In this document: positions 17,720 through 27,585 of the stretch, one piece after another
How the letters are laid out: each line of letters starts with the position of its first letter
Numbering within the stretch: position 1 is the stretch's first letter
Assembly: GCF_029222925.1 (NCBI RefSeq)
Contig: NZ_JARHUI010000004.1
Span: forward strand, 186,001-250,000
DNA: 64,000 bases
DNA from: Algoriphagus sp. CAU 1675
GTDB lineage: Bacteria > Bacteroidota > Bacteroidia > Cytophagales > Cyclobacteriaceae
Direction of reading: 5' to 3'
Program-made: the position numbers and the translations under genes
The notes under the pieces: generated by a model
Database searches by the model: none
Seen by the model: the letters and a program-made list of their open reading frames with translations, nothing else
Told to the model about the DNA's origin: nothing

Positions 17720-19285
17720 ATGAACACTTTCTTTTACGGACAAGATCATCTCACCTCCTCCATAGCACTAAAACTTTCAAGAAAAGAGCTAGAAGGCAAA
17801 TTCAGTCACAAAACCGTTGAAAAAATCAAAGCTTCGGCAGATGCGGTCGAGCAAATTGCCCAAAGCGATAAAATCGTCTATGGAATCAACACGGGGTTTG
17901 GTCCACTATGCACCACCAAGATATCAGCAGAAGACACCAAAACTCTTCAGGAGAATTTATTGAAAAGTCATGCTGTAGGGCTTGGTGAACCGGTATCCGA
18001 AGAGATCTCCCGCTTGATGATGGTCCTGAAAATCCACGCCTTGGCCCAAGGCTATTCCGGAATACGAATGGAAACTCTGGAAAGAATGCTTTGGATGTTG
18101 GAAACGGACATCATTCCAGTAGTTCCCATTCAGGGTTCGGTAGGAGCATCAGGAGACCTAGCCCCACTTTCCCATCTTTTTCTCCCATTGATCGGCTTAG
18201 GAAAAGTCCATTTCCAAGGAAGCATACAGCCAACTGAAAAAGTCCTATCGTCATTTGGAAAAAAATCATTGCATCTAGGTGCAAAAGAAGGTCTTGCACT
18301 CATCAATGGCACCCAATTCATGGCAGCCCATGCGGTAAAAGTGGTGGAAAGATTGCATAATGTTCTCTGCCATGCAGATATTACAGGAGCAATGATGCTG
18401 GAAGGTTTAATGGGTTCTATCAAACCCTTTACAGCCGAACTCCATCAGTTGAGACCCTATGTTGGCAATAAGCATGTAGCACAGACCATTCTCAATCTGT
18501 TGCATGAATCAGAAATAGTCAATTCCCATTTGTATTGCAACAGAGTACAGGACCCTTATTCCCTTCGCTGCATGCCTCAAGTTCATGGAGCCTCCCGAAA
18601 CGCCTGGATCCACCTAAAGGACACCATTGAAATTGAGATCAATTCTGTCACAGATAATCCGGTTGTTTTCGATACCGACAACACCATTTCTGGAGGACAC
18701 TTCCACGGGCAACCTATTGCCTTGCCCCTGGATTACGCCACCTTGGCGGCTTCCGAAATCGGAAACATCTCAGATCGTAGAATCTACCTTTCCTTGGAGG
18801 GCGATACCCCCGGCGTTCCAAAACTTTTGCTAAAGGAAACCGGTTTGAACTCCGGGCTGATGATCCCACAATACACAACCGCTGCCCTGGCATCTGAGAA
18901 TAAGGGACTTTGTTTCCCTTCTTCCGCTGATTCCATCCCTACATCACTTGGTCAGGAGGACCATGTCAGTATGGGCAGTATAGGAGCAAGAAAAGCTCTC
19001 CAGGTGATCGGAAATGTGGAAAAAATCTTAGGAATTGAGCTGTTTTATGCAGCACAGGCAATGGATTATCATGCTCCGCTCAAATCCGGAAAAATCATGA
19101 CTGCCATTTATGAGAATTTTAGGAGCCTTGTTCCTCCGGTGATCCAAGATCGGGTAATGTATGAAGATCTTGAAAAATCAATCGAACTGATCAAAAGCGG
19201 TGAATTGGTTAAATTGGCGAAAGCAACGGCCCTATCCGAAGGTTTGGCCTTTGAAACGGAATGGAGTGAGATGTTTGAGTTCTGA
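17720..19285 (+). CDS. hutH: Histidine ammonia-lyase
   Basis: 521 residues. It deaminates L-histidine to trans-urocanate, the first step of histidine breakdown. The Ala-Ser-Gly triad that forms the MIO prosthetic group is at 143-145 in GSVGASGDLAPLSH, and YGINTGFGPL near 54-63 is the substrate loop; NGTQFMAAH and QDHVSMG are further family motifs. It is first in a four-gene operon, 11 bases before hutI, and is preceded by the LysR operator cluster. Confidence 0.95.
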   Translation: MNTFFYGQDHLTSSIALKLSRKELEGKFSHKTVEKIKASADAVEQIAQSDKIVYGINTGFGPLCTTKISAEDTKTLQENLLKSHAVGLGEPVSEEISRLMMVLKIHALAQGYSGIRMETLERMLWMLETDIIPVVPIQGSVGASGDLAPLSHLFLPLIGLGKVHFQGSIQPTEKVLSSFGKKSLHLGAKEGLALINGTQFMAAHAVKVVERLHNVLCHADITGAMMLEGLMGSIKPFTAELHQLRPYVGNKHVAQTILNLLHESEIVNSHLYCNRVQDPYSLRCMPQVHGASRNAWIHLKDTIEIEINSVTDNPVVFDTDNTISGGHFHGQPIALPLDYATLAASEIGNISDRRIYLSLEGDTPGVPKLLLKETGLNSGLMIPQYTTAALASENKGLCFPSSADSIPTSLGQEDHVSMGSIGARKALQVIGNVEKILGIELFYAAQAMDYHAPLKSGKIMTAIYENFRSLVPPVIQDRVMYEDLEKSIELIKSGELVKLAKATALSEGLAFETEWSEMFEF

Positions 19286-19296
19286 AAACCTGTACC

Positions 19297-20568
19297 ATGA
19301 AAAACCTGAAATTAGTCGGTCCTATTAAGCAGTTGTTGACCCTAGATGGACTTCCTCTAAAAGGAGCCTTACGGGACAGCCAACTGGAAATCCTAGAAAA
19401 TGCCGGAATTCTGATCAAGGGAGGAAAAATCCTCGAAGTGGGAAAATTTGAAACCCTAAATCAAAAGATCAATCCGGACACCACACAACTTATTGAACTG
19501 GAAGGTGATTTTGTAGCCCTACCCGGATTCATTGATTGCCATACCCACATCTGTTTTTCTGGAAGTAGGGCAAGAGATTTTGCATTGAGAAATTCCGGTG
19601 TCAGCTACCTTCAGATTGCCAAGGCTGGAGGAGGAATATGGGATACCGTAACCCAAACCAGGGAAACTCCTCAGTCCAAATTAGCAAAACTGACTGCTGA
19701 TCGGGCCAACAGGCATTTGAGTGAGGGAATTACAACCATTGAAGTAAAAAGTGGATATGGTCTATCCATCCCTGAAGAAGTCAAAATGCTTGGAAGCATC
19801 ATCAGCGCCCAACAAAAAACCAAAGCGGATTTGATCCCAACTTGTCTGGCTGCACATACACTTCCCAGAGATTTTGAGGGTGACCGAGAAGCTTATTTGG
19901 AAGAGCTTTCCACCAAACTCCTTCCGATTTTAAAAAAAGAAAGGCTGACCAACAGAATTGACGCTTTTATTGAAAAGGGGGCATTCACTGCTAAAGAGAT
20001 CGAACCTTACTTCCAAAAAGCCAAGTCCATGGGTTTTGACATTACAGTTCATGCTGACCAATTTTCCCGAGGCGGTTTGGCAGTTGCTGTGAAATTTGGA
20101 GCAAAGTCGGCAGACCATCTGGAAGTCTCCGGAAGAAACGAAATTAAATTATTGGCTGCCTCGGACGTGGTAGCAGTGGCCCTACCGGGAGCATCATTAG
20201 GTTTGGGTGTTTCCTTTACTCCTGCCCGCAAAATCCTGGATCAAGGTGGAGCTTTGGCCATTGCTTCTGACTGGAATCCTGGGTCGGCTCCAATGGGAGA
20301 CCTTCTGGCACAGGCTTCCATTTTGGCTACCATGCAAAACCTGAGCACTGCTGAAGTATTTGCAGGAATTACTTTTCGAGCGGCTGAGGCTTTGGGACTC
20401 CATGACCGTGGAAAGATCAAAACTGGATTATTGGCGGACTTTAGTCTTTTTCCCACAGCTGATTATCGGGAAATCCTCTATAACCAAGGAAAATTAAAAC
20501 CGGTCCAGGTATGGAAAAATGGACTTATGGCCAGTAGAAACAAAACGAAATTATACCCTAATCCATGA
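19297..20568 (+). CDS. hutI: Imidazolonepropionase
   Basis: 423 residues, amidohydrolase fold. It opens the imidazolone ring to give N-formimino-L-glutamate, the third step of the pathway. Metal-binding residues are seen in GFIDCHTHICFSGSR (about 74-88), AAHTLP near 189, VHADQFS near 250 and the Asp in ASDWNPGSAP near 323. The stop overlaps the ATG of the urocanate hydratase gene by four bases (ATGA), implying coupled translation. Gene order hutH-hutI-hutU-hutG does not follow reaction order. Confidence 0.95.
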   Translation: MKNLKLVGPIKQLLTLDGLPLKGALRDSQLEILENAGILIKGGKILEVGKFETLNQKINPDTTQLIELEGDFVALPGFIDCHTHICFSGSRARDFALRNSGVSYLQIAKAGGGIWDTVTQTRETPQSKLAKLTADRANRHLSEGITTIEVKSGYGLSIPEEVKMLGSIISAQQKTKADLIPTCLAAHTLPRDFEGDREAYLEELSTKLLPILKKERLTNRIDAFIEKGAFTAKEIEPYFQKAKSMGFDITVHADQFSRGGLAVAVKFGAKSADHLEVSGRNEIKLLAASDVVAVALPGASLGLGVSFTPARKILDQGGALAIASDWNPGSAPMGDLLAQASILATMQNLSTAEVFAGITFRAAEALGLHDRGKIKTGLLADFSLFPTADYREILYNQGKLKPVQVWKNGLMASRNKTKLYPNP

Positions 20569-22565
20569 CTTTTCAAGATCAAATCAGACAAGGCATTCCT
20601 AACACACTCCCTCAGAAAAAGAATAGAAACCCCAATCTTTCCCATGCTCCGAAGAGAAAGGATATCCTTTCTGTGGAAGAAAAAAAATTAGCCCTGAAAA
20701 ATGCACTCCGGTATTTTCCAAAGGAATGGCATCAGGAATTAGCGGAGGAATTCCTGAATGAATTGGAAACGTATGGAAGGATTTATATGTACCGTTTCAT
20801 GCCGGATTACTCCATTTATGCAAGGCCAATTGAAGAATACCCTTCCCAATCCAAACAGGCTGCAGCCATCATGCTGATGATCCAAAACAATTTGGATCCT
20901 GCCGTGGCACAGCATCCAGAAGAGTTGATTACTTATGGAGGAAATGGAGCGGTTTTTCAAAATTGGGCACAATATCTCCTAACCATGAAATACCTGTCGG
21001 AGATGAGTGATCAGCAAACCCTCCACATGTATTCCGGTCATCCCATGGGACTTTTTCCTTCCTCTACAGAAGCCCCCCGTGTGATCGTTACCAATGGAAT
21101 GATGATCCCAAACTATTCCAAACCCGATGACTGGGAAAAATTCAATGCCTTGGGAGTCACCCAATATGGACAAATGACTGCAGGGTCCTATATGTATATC
21201 GGACCACAGGGAATCGTCCACGGGACAACCATCACGGTGATGAATGCCTTCCGTCAAAAACTGGGAGCCCGAAACAGCCCAAAAGGAAAGATTTTTTTAA
21301 CAGCCGGACTGGGAGGTATGAGCGGAGCTCAACCCAAAGCCGGAAATATCGCTGGTTGTGTCACAGTTTGCGCAGAGGTAAACCCTGCCGCCGCCAAAAA
21401 GAGGCATGAACAAGGTTGGGTAGACGAGTTGATTGAGGATATGGATCAATTGGTTGATCGTATCCATCAAGCTAAAGCAAATGAAGAAGTGGTCTCACTT
21501 GCCTATTTGGGAAATGTAGTGGAGGTATGGGAAAGACTGGACCGTGAAAATATTCTCGTCGAAATCGGCTCGGATCAAACTTCCTTGCATAATCCTTGGG
21601 CAGGAGGATATTATCCGGTTGGTCTGTCTTTCGAGGAATCCAATAAAATGATGGCAGAGGATCCGGAGACTTTCAAAACCAAAGTTCAGGAATCGCTTCG
21701 CAGACATGCAGCTGCTATCAACAGCCATGTGGCAAAAGGAACTTACTTTTTTGATTATGGGAATGCATTTCTACTGGAAGCCTCCCGGGCAGGTGCGGAT
21801 GTGATGGCTGAAAACGGAATCGATTTCCGCTATCCTTCCTATGTTCAGGACATCCTTGGTCCTATGTGTTTTGACTATGGATTTGGACCATTCCGATGGG
21901 TTTGTACTTCAGGAAAATCCGAAGACCTGAGAAAGACCGATCAAATCGCAGCGACCGTTTTGAAGGAAATCATGAAAGCTTCTCCAGCATCCATTCAGCA
22001 ACAAATGCAGGACAATATTACCTGGATAGAAGAAGCCGAAAAAAACAAATTGGTGGTGGGATCCCAAGCCAGAATCCTATATGCTGATGCAGAAGGCCGC
22101 GCCAAAATCGCAAAGGCTTTCAATGATGCCATAAAAACAGGAGTGCTTAGTGCACCAGTAGTTTTGGGAAGAGACCACCATGATGTCAGTGGCACCGATT
22201 CTCCCTTCCGAGAAACCAGCAATATCTACGATGGAAGTAAGTTTACGGCAGATATGGCCATCCACAATGTCATAGGAGACAGCTTTCGCGGAGCCACCTG
22301 GGTTTCCATCCACAATGGAGGCGGTGTAGGCTGGGGAGAGGTAATCAATGGAGGATTTGGAATGGTACTGGATGGTAGTGAAGACGCTGAAAGAAAACTG
22401 AAATCCATGTTGTTCTATGATGTAAACAACGGGATTGCAAGAAGAGCCTGGGCCAGAAATTCCGGTTCTATCGAAGCCATTCAGCGCGAAATGGACAGAA
22501 GTCCTGAACTGAAGATTACTTTGCCCAACCAGGTCAATGAAGTAATTTTAGAAGGCTTGTTTTAA
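20565..22565 (+). CDS. hutU: Urocanate hydratase (long form)
   Basis: 666 residues, about 110 longer than the enteric and Bacillus enzymes and close to the eukaryotic-like long form. It adds water to urocanate, using tightly bound NAD+ as an electrophile, to give 4-imidazolone-5-propionate. Family signatures include MYSGHPMGLFPS, ITYGGNGAVFQNW, TAGLGGMSGAQPKA and the Cys-containing ILGPMCFDYGFGPFRWVCTSG at about 428-448. It sits third in the hut operon, overlapping hutI by four bases and 19 bases before hutG. Confidence 0.95.
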   Translation: MTFQDQIRQGIPNTLPQKKNRNPNLSHAPKRKDILSVEEKKLALKNALRYFPKEWHQELAEEFLNELETYGRIYMYRFMPDYSIYARPIEEYPSQSKQAAAIMLMIQNNLDPAVAQHPEELITYGGNGAVFQNWAQYLLTMKYLSEMSDQQTLHMYSGHPMGLFPSSTEAPRVIVTNGMMIPNYSKPDDWEKFNALGVTQYGQMTAGSYMYIGPQGIVHGTTITVMNAFRQKLGARNSPKGKIFLTAGLGGMSGAQPKAGNIAGCVTVCAEVNPAAAKKRHEQGWVDELIEDMDQLVDRIHQAKANEEVVSLAYLGNVVEVWERLDRENILVEIGSDQTSLHNPWAGGYYPVGLSFEESNKMMAEDPETFKTKVQESLRRHAAAINSHVAKGTYFFDYGNAFLLEASRAGADVMAENGIDFRYPSYVQDILGPMCFDYGFGPFRWVCTSGKSEDLRKTDQIAATVLKEIMKASPASIQQQMQDNITWIEEAEKNKLVVGSQARILYADAEGRAKIAKAFNDAIKTGVLSAPVVLGRDHHDVSGTDSPFRETSNIYDGSKFTADMAIHNVIGDSFRGATWVSIHNGGGVGWGEVINGGFGMVLDGSEDAERKLKSMLFYDVNNGIARRAWARNSGSIEAIQREMDRSPELKITLPNQVNEVILEGLF

Positions 22566-22584
22566 CCATCCAATTCTAAACCCC

Positions 22585-23544
22585 ATGAATCACCTTCACC
22601 TGAATCCGAACCCAAACCTCTGGAAAGGAAGGTCTTCCCAAGAGAAAGAATACTGGCATCAGGCAATACAGCTGGTGGACGATTTGGCCATTGAGGAAGG
22701 AAAAGAAAAGAAAATCGGAATCCTTGGTTATGCAGGTGAGGAAGGGGTTCGGAGAAACCAAGGTAGAACAGGTACTTCCTCAGGACCTGAAGCCATTCGA
22801 AAAGTGATGGGGCCCATGGCTTTTCATTTGTCTGATAAAACCCTAATCCTAGACTACGGGGATATTCTTACCCTTGAGGATGACATGGAATCCTCCCATG
22901 CATTGATTTCAGAAACAGTCTTTCAATTACTTCAAAATTCACATTTACCGGTATTGCTGGGAGGAGGTCATGATCTTGCCTTAGCCCATGGGAGGGGAAT
23001 CCAGCACTATCTTTCTTCAAAAAAGGAAAAGCTGGGAATCATCAACCTGGACGCACATTTTGATTTGAGAACACTGGTAGATGGAAAAGGGCACTCGGGT
23101 TCTCCATTTTATCAGCTTTCCCTGGAATACCCTTCTAATTTCCATTATTTATGCCTGGGAATCCAAAAGGCCGCCAATCCCAAATCCCTTTTTGATAGAG
23201 CAGAAACCTTGGGAGAATCCTGGATAGACCAAGATGAATTTTCTCTGACCAATTGGGATTCTGTCAAAGAAAGTCTCTTAAACTTCATGGACTCCGTCAA
23301 TAAGATCTATCTCAGTATTGACTTGGATGGTTTTTCCTCTGCCTTTGCTCCCGGTGTTTCAGCTCCATCCCCAATGGGTTTCAGTCCGGAATTGGCTTTT
23401 CGGGTATTTGAATTGATAGCAAAGAGCAAGAAACTGATCAGTATGGATGTGGTTGAGTTGAATCCGCAATTTGATCAGGATCGTGCAACAGCAAGACTGG
23501 CAGCAAGATGTGTAGAGTTTGTACTAAGGAATTACTTAGCTTAA
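22585..23544 (+). CDS. hutG: Formimidoylglutamase
   Basis: 319 residues of the arginase/ureohydrolase fold. It hydrolyses N-formimino-L-glutamate to glutamate and formamide, the last step of the four-step pathway. Binuclear Mn2+ ligands are in GGGHDLALAHG (about 130), NLDAHFDLR (about 154) and SIDLDGFSSAFAPG (about 247). The gene closes the operon and ends just before a convergent dehydrogenase gene. Use of HutG means that formamide, not formyl-glutamate plus ammonia, is the expected by-product. Confidence 0.93.
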   Translation: MNHLHLNPNPNLWKGRSSQEKEYWHQAIQLVDDLAIEEGKEKKIGILGYAGEEGVRRNQGRTGTSSGPEAIRKVMGPMAFHLSDKTLILDYGDILTLEDDMESSHALISETVFQLLQNSHLPVLLGGGHDLALAHGRGIQHYLSSKKEKLGIINLDAHFDLRTLVDGKGHSGSPFYQLSLEYPSNFHYLCLGIQKAANPKSLFDRAETLGESWIDQDEFSLTNWDSVKESLLNFMDSVNKIYLSIDLDGFSSAFAPGVSAPSPMGFSPELAFRVFELIAKSKKLISMDVVELNPQFDQDRATARLAARCVEFVLRNYLA

Positions 23545-23551
23545 ATAAATC

Positions 23552-23575
23552 AAGAATTCCCCACTCTTAATTCTT
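23552..23575. terminator. Weak convergent hairpin between hutG and the FAD/Fe-S gene
   Basis: AAGAATT / AATTCTT arms with a 10-base loop; the right arm overlaps the end of the minus-strand gene. It could serve both transcripts, but the stem is short and AT-rich. Confidence 0.35.
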
Positions 23576-26518
23576 CAAAGCTTCCCACAATATCTCTACT
23601 GGATGCATAGCCTTTCTTCCTGTTCCATCAGCGATCTGATGACGACAGGATGTTCCCGGTGCAGCAATCAAAGTATCCGCTTCCGCATTTCTTACTGAAG
23701 GAAACAAAACGAGTTCACCAACCTGCTGGGAGACCTCATAGTGTTCCTTTTCATAGCCAAAACTACCAGCCATCCCACAACAGCCACTCGGAATAGTTTC
23801 GACCGAATAATTTTCCGGAAGGGAGAGAATTTTTTGGGTCCAGCTCACTGAGGACAATGCCTTTTGGTGGCAATGACCGTGCAATTTGATTTTTTTAGGC
23901 TCCCTCGTAAAGGCCTCTGGTTTGATATTTCCAGCAGCTATTTCTTTCCCCAAAAACTCATCAATCAAATGCACATGGAACTTCAGTTTCTTGGCAGCAG
24001 CAACCAAATCAGGACTTACGATCCGGGGATATTCATCACGGAAACTTAAAATAGCGGATGGTTCCAAGCCGATCAAAGGCGTATTTCCATCAATCAAATC
24101 TGCGAAAATCCGCACATTGGCTTCTGCGTGTTTTTTGGCTTTAGGAAGCAAACCCTTTGAAAGGGCAGATCTTCCGCTTTCTTCATGAGCTACTATTTTG
24201 ACATCATAGCCCAGCCGTTTCAAGAGGGAAATTGCCTTGATCCCAATTTCAGTATCGTTGTGATTGGTAAATTCATCCACAAAGAAATAAAGGGTCTTGA
24301 TTGTATTGACTGGGCCAGGCAAGCCAGCATAGTGTTTTTTATACCATTTCCTCAGACTCAACTTGCTGATTTCAGGCAAATTTCGACTAGGAGCTACATT
24401 GAGAATGGATTTCATCAGTCCTCCGGTCAGAGAATTACTTAGGAAGAAATTAGCAATTCCGGGTACCTTCGAACCCAATTCATTTAGTTCATTGATGTAG
24501 GCGAAAGCTGTGGATCGGAGCGGTGTGCCATGAGTTTTCTGGTATTGGTAAAGAAACTCAGCCTTCATGCTGGCCATATCCACATTGGACGGGCACTCAG
24601 CCGTACAGCCTTTACAACTCAAACAAAGGTCAAGTGCCTCCTTGATTTCGGGATGATCAAAGGCATTTTCTTTTTTGTCCAAGGTCAAAAACTCCCGTAG
24701 CGTATTGGCACGACCACGAACCGTATCTCTTTCATTTCGTGTAGCCATGTAGGATGGGCACATGGTTCCTCCAGAACCCGGAAGTTTACGACAGTCTCCC
24801 GAACCGTTGCATTTCTCTGCGAGACGAAGGATCCCTCCAACATTTGAAAAATCAAAAACAGTTTGATGCTCCGGGGTTTTCATTCCTGGCTCATAGCGAA
24901 GGAATTGATTCATTGGAGCCGCATCCACGATCTTACCCGGGTTGAAAATGTTTTTGGGATCCCAGGTGTATTTGATTCGTCGAAAAAGCTCATAGTTCTT
25001 CTCTCCTACCATCAGCGGGATAAAAGCAGCCCGAACCCGTCCATCTCCATGTTCGCCAGAAAGTGAGCCCTGATATTTTTTTACCAGTTTGGCAGAAGCC
25101 TCGGAGATTTTATAAAAATCCTCAACCCCTTCCTCGGTTTTCAGATTCAGAATCGGTCTCAGATGGATCTCCCCTGCTCCGGCATGTGCATAGTGTACTG
25201 GCTTTTGATTGAAGCCCTCCATCAATTCATCAACCTCGTCAATGTAATCTGCCAAGTCCTCTATATCCACCGCCGTGTCTTCGATACAGGCAACAGCTTT
25301 TGGATCACCTGGGATATTTCCAAGAAGCCCCAAACCTGCCGCACGAAGTGCCCAAGCCGAAGCTGTCTTATCCGGACCTATGATAGGATAAGCATAGCCA
25401 TATCCTCCGGCTTTCAGATCAGCAATCAGAGCTTCCCCCTTGGCAGTGGCCTCCTCAAGGGTTTTTCCCCTAAACTCCACCATCAATAGCGCTTCAGGAT
25501 CACCTTCTACGAAATAGCGATTTTTGGAATATTCAATGCTTTCCTTGGTACAGTCCAAGATGATCTTATCCATCAGTTCCACCGCCGTGGCCGGATGCTT
25601 CATGGCCACTTGGGAGGATTTCATGCTTTCATGTATGGTATTAAAATGGGCAGCAACTACTATTTCTACAGGATCTGGTAGTGGATCGAGACTGATTTTG
25701 ATCTCGGTTGTAAAAGCCAAGGTCCCCTCCGATCCTGCCAATAACTTACAAAAGTTAAATTTCTCCTCCCCTTCAAAAAGCTCCGATTTCAGGAGTTCAT
25801 CTACAGCATATCCGGTATTTCGGCGATGGATGGACTTTTTGGGAAATTGGGCATGAATTTCTTCCCGAATTTCGGGATTATTGAGTTCGTCGAAGATTTG
25901 TCGGTAAATCGTGCCTTCCAGATCCTTTTGCCCACATTTTCGGTCAAAGTCATCCTGGGATATTTCTCCGAAAACCACCTTTTCCCCATCACTGAGGATG
26001 GTATTCAAAGAAATGACCTTGTCTCTGGTCACTCCATAAACAATGGATGTAGTCCCGGAGGAGTTATTCCCTACCATTCCCCCGATCATCGCTCGGTTGG
26101 CAGTCGAAGTGATCGGACTAAAGAAGAGTCCATGAGGTTTTAAAAAGCGATTGAGTTCGTCCCTAACTACACCCGGCTGGACCCGTACCCAGCGTTCTTC
26201 TTGGTTCAATTCCAGGATCTGGGTGAAATGCTTGGAAACATCCACCACGATGCCATTTCCCACACATTGCCCGGCAAGTGAAGTACCTGCGGTTCGGGGA
26301 ATTAAGGAAGTAGCGTTTTCAGATGCGAAATGGATGAGTTTCTGAATATCCTCCTCAGACTTGGGAAAAGCCACAGCCAAAGGCATCTCGCGATAAACCG
26401 AGGCATCTGTAGCATAAAGGGTCTTGGTGAGTGAATCAAATTGCAGGCTTCCCTCTAATTGAGCGGAAAGGTTCTGCAATAAAGGCAATAGGTTAGATTG
26501 GTTTGAAGGCATGGACAA
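23567..26518 (-). CDS. FAD-linked oxidase / Fe-S (GlcD-GlpC fusion) dehydrogenase, D-lactate-dehydrogenase-like
   Basis: 983 residues fusing a VAO-type FAD domain to a ferredoxin and a CCG domain. FAD_binding_4 spans about 30-240 (IPRTAGTSLAGQCVGNG; MIGGMVGNNSSGT) and the oxidase C-terminal domain about 250-545 (SGEHGDGRVR). Two cysteine clusters follow, an irregular one starting CNGSGDC near 568 and a regular CLSCKGCTAECP near 631, then a single CCG motif GCCGMAGSFG near 909. Such fusions oxidise D-2-hydroxyacids (D-lactate, D-2-hydroxyglutarate) and pass electrons to a quinone or another carrier. The exact substrate is open. It is convergent with hutG. Confidence 0.88.
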   Translation of the reverse strand: MSMPSNQSNLLPLLQNLSAQLEGSLQFDSLTKTLYATDASVYREMPLAVAFPKSEEDIQKLIHFASENATSLIPRTAGTSLAGQCVGNGIVVDVSKHFTQILELNQEERWVRVQPGVVRDELNRFLKPHGLFFSPITSTANRAMIGGMVGNNSSGTTSIVYGVTRDKVISLNTILSDGEKVVFGEISQDDFDRKCGQKDLEGTIYRQIFDELNNPEIREEIHAQFPKKSIHRRNTGYAVDELLKSELFEGEEKFNFCKLLAGSEGTLAFTTEIKISLDPLPDPVEIVVAAHFNTIHESMKSSQVAMKHPATAVELMDKIILDCTKESIEYSKNRYFVEGDPEALLMVEFRGKTLEEATAKGEALIADLKAGGYGYAYPIIGPDKTASAWALRAAGLGLLGNIPGDPKAVACIEDTAVDIEDLADYIDEVDELMEGFNQKPVHYAHAGAGEIHLRPILNLKTEEGVEDFYKISEASAKLVKKYQGSLSGEHGDGRVRAAFIPLMVGEKNYELFRRIKYTWDPKNIFNPGKIVDAAPMNQFLRYEPGMKTPEHQTVFDFSNVGGILRLAEKCNGSGDCRKLPGSGGTMCPSYMATRNERDTVRGRANTLREFLTLDKKENAFDHPEIKEALDLCLSCKGCTAECPSNVDMASMKAEFLYQYQKTHGTPLRSTAFAYINELNELGSKVPGIANFFLSNSLTGGLMKSILNVAPSRNLPEISKLSLRKWYKKHYAGLPGPVNTIKTLYFFVDEFTNHNDTEIGIKAISLLKRLGYDVKIVAHEESGRSALSKGLLPKAKKHAEANVRIFADLIDGNTPLIGLEPSAILSFRDEYPRIVSPDLVAAAKKLKFHVHLIDEFLGKEIAAGNIKPEAFTREPKKIKLHGHCHQKALSSVSWTQKILSLPENYSVETIPSGCCGMAGSFGYEKEHYEVSQQVGELVLFPSVRNAEADTLIAAPGTSCRHQIADGTGRKAMHPVEILWEALKN

Positions 26519-26562
26519 AAATAGCTTTCTGAATAGATTAAAGAAATTAAATAATCAAGTAT

Positions 26563-26612
26563 CAATGACCAAACTCAACCTTCAATTACCAATGACCAAG
26601 CTCAATAACCAA
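26563..26612. repeat. Four copies of CAATNACCAA in 50 bp
   Basis: The decamer CAATnACCAA occurs at 26563, 26583, 26590 (overlapping the second copy) and 26603. Flanking bases also match between copies 1 and 3 (caatgaccaarctcaa). The array lies in the 185-bp gap between the divergent FAD/Fe-S and DUF218 genes. Confidence 0.7.
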
Positions 26613-26703
26613 GGATTACGGCCAACTTGAAAATTGTCCATTTCTCATTGAATTTGAAAAATCCATTCTTCCCTCTTTTCTTTACTTCAAACTTTGACAC
26701 TTC

Positions 26704-27474
26704 ATGTTCTTCTATCTCTCCCAATTTTTGAGTTTTTTGGCCATGCCATTGACCATAGTGTTGATCTTTATAGTAGTAGGAGCAGTTTATATCCAGAAAA
26801 AATGGGGTAAAAAACTCCTTTGGTCTGGAATTGGACTTTTGCTATTCTTCACCAATCCTTTTCTTTCCAATTGGGCTTTATTGGCTTGGGAGCCAGAATT
26901 TAAGTCTTTTGATGCAATCGAAAACCATGAGATTGGCATCGTCCTCACCGGTGTCACCAACCTGAGCAAAACCGCTTACGACCGCACCTTTTTCATCAAA
27001 GGTGCCGACCGCATCACCCAAGCCCTTCAACTCTACCGCATGGGCAAAATCAAAAAAATCCTGATCACCGGCGGTCAGGGACTCAACCCGGTCAATCCTC
27101 AATCGGAAGCAGAATTACTGAAGCGATTTCTGATGATGACAGGAATGCCCGAATCGGATATTCTTATCGAAGACCAGAGTAAAAACACTGCCGAAAACGC
27201 GCAGTTTACCAAGGCTTTTTTAGAGAAAAATGGAATTCCTACCGATCAGAAATTTATCCTCATCACCTCTGCCTTTCACATGAAGCGGGCAAAAGGATGC
27301 TTTGATAAAGTTAGTCTGAAAACAGTGACCTTTCCGGTGGATTACTATTCCCACGACATGAAATTTGACCCGCCTTCCCTGCTCTATCCCGATGCCAACT
27401 CCCTGACCTATTGGCATAAACTTTTCAAAGAATGGATGGGGATTTTCATGTATAAAGTGGCTGGTTATAGCTAA
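26704..27474 (+). CDS. YdcF family (DUF218) membrane protein
   Basis: 256 residues. Two N-terminal hydrophobic segments (about 8-28 and 38-60) anchor a DUF218 domain. Conserved stretches are GIVLTGVTN near 80, ITGGQGLNPVNPQSEAELLKRF near 120, the SKNTAENAQF block near 160 and LITSAFHMKRAKGCF near 183. Related proteins (SanA, YdcF, ElyC) act in envelope integrity and undecaprenyl-lipid metabolism, but no exact activity can be given. The gene starts downstream of the CAATnACCAA repeats. Confidence 0.82.
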   Translation: MFFYLSQFLSFLAMPLTIVLIFIVVGAVYIQKKWGKKLLWSGIGLLLFFTNPFLSNWALLAWEPEFKSFDAIENHEIGIVLTGVTNLSKTAYDRTFFIKGADRITQALQLYRMGKIKKILITGGQGLNPVNPQSEAELLKRFLMMTGMPESDILIEDQSKNTAENAQFTKAFLEKNGIPTDQKFILITSAFHMKRAKGCFDKVSLKTVTFPVDYYSHDMKFDPPSLLYPDANSLTYWHKLFKEWMGIFMYKVAGYS

Positions 27475-27526
27475 CGGCGTGAGTAATTAATTTACTTTAA
27501 AACTTGCTTACTTAAACACTTTATTA

Positions 27527-27568
27527 CGTAATTAGCGTAACGTATATTACGTAACGTATCTTGCGTAA
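27527..27568. repeat. Three tandem 14-bp CGTA-N5-CGTAA repeats
   Basis: Copies at 27527-27540, 27541-27554 and 27555-27568 share the frame CGTA-N5-CGTAA. The CGTA words therefore recur at intervals of 9, 5, 9, 5 and 9 bases. The flanks TTATTACGTAA (27521) and TTGCGTAATAA (27561) form a near-perfect inverted repeat around the array. It ends 17 bases before the AAA ATPase ATG, where an operator or protein-binding array would lie. Confidence 0.8.
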
Positions 27569-27585
27569 TAAAACTCAAGGTTAAG

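Noticed and set aside
27475..27585. Mobile-element end or attachment site
   Set aside because: No transposase, integrase or matching second copy of the repeat is seen in the window, so a binding array is the simpler reading.
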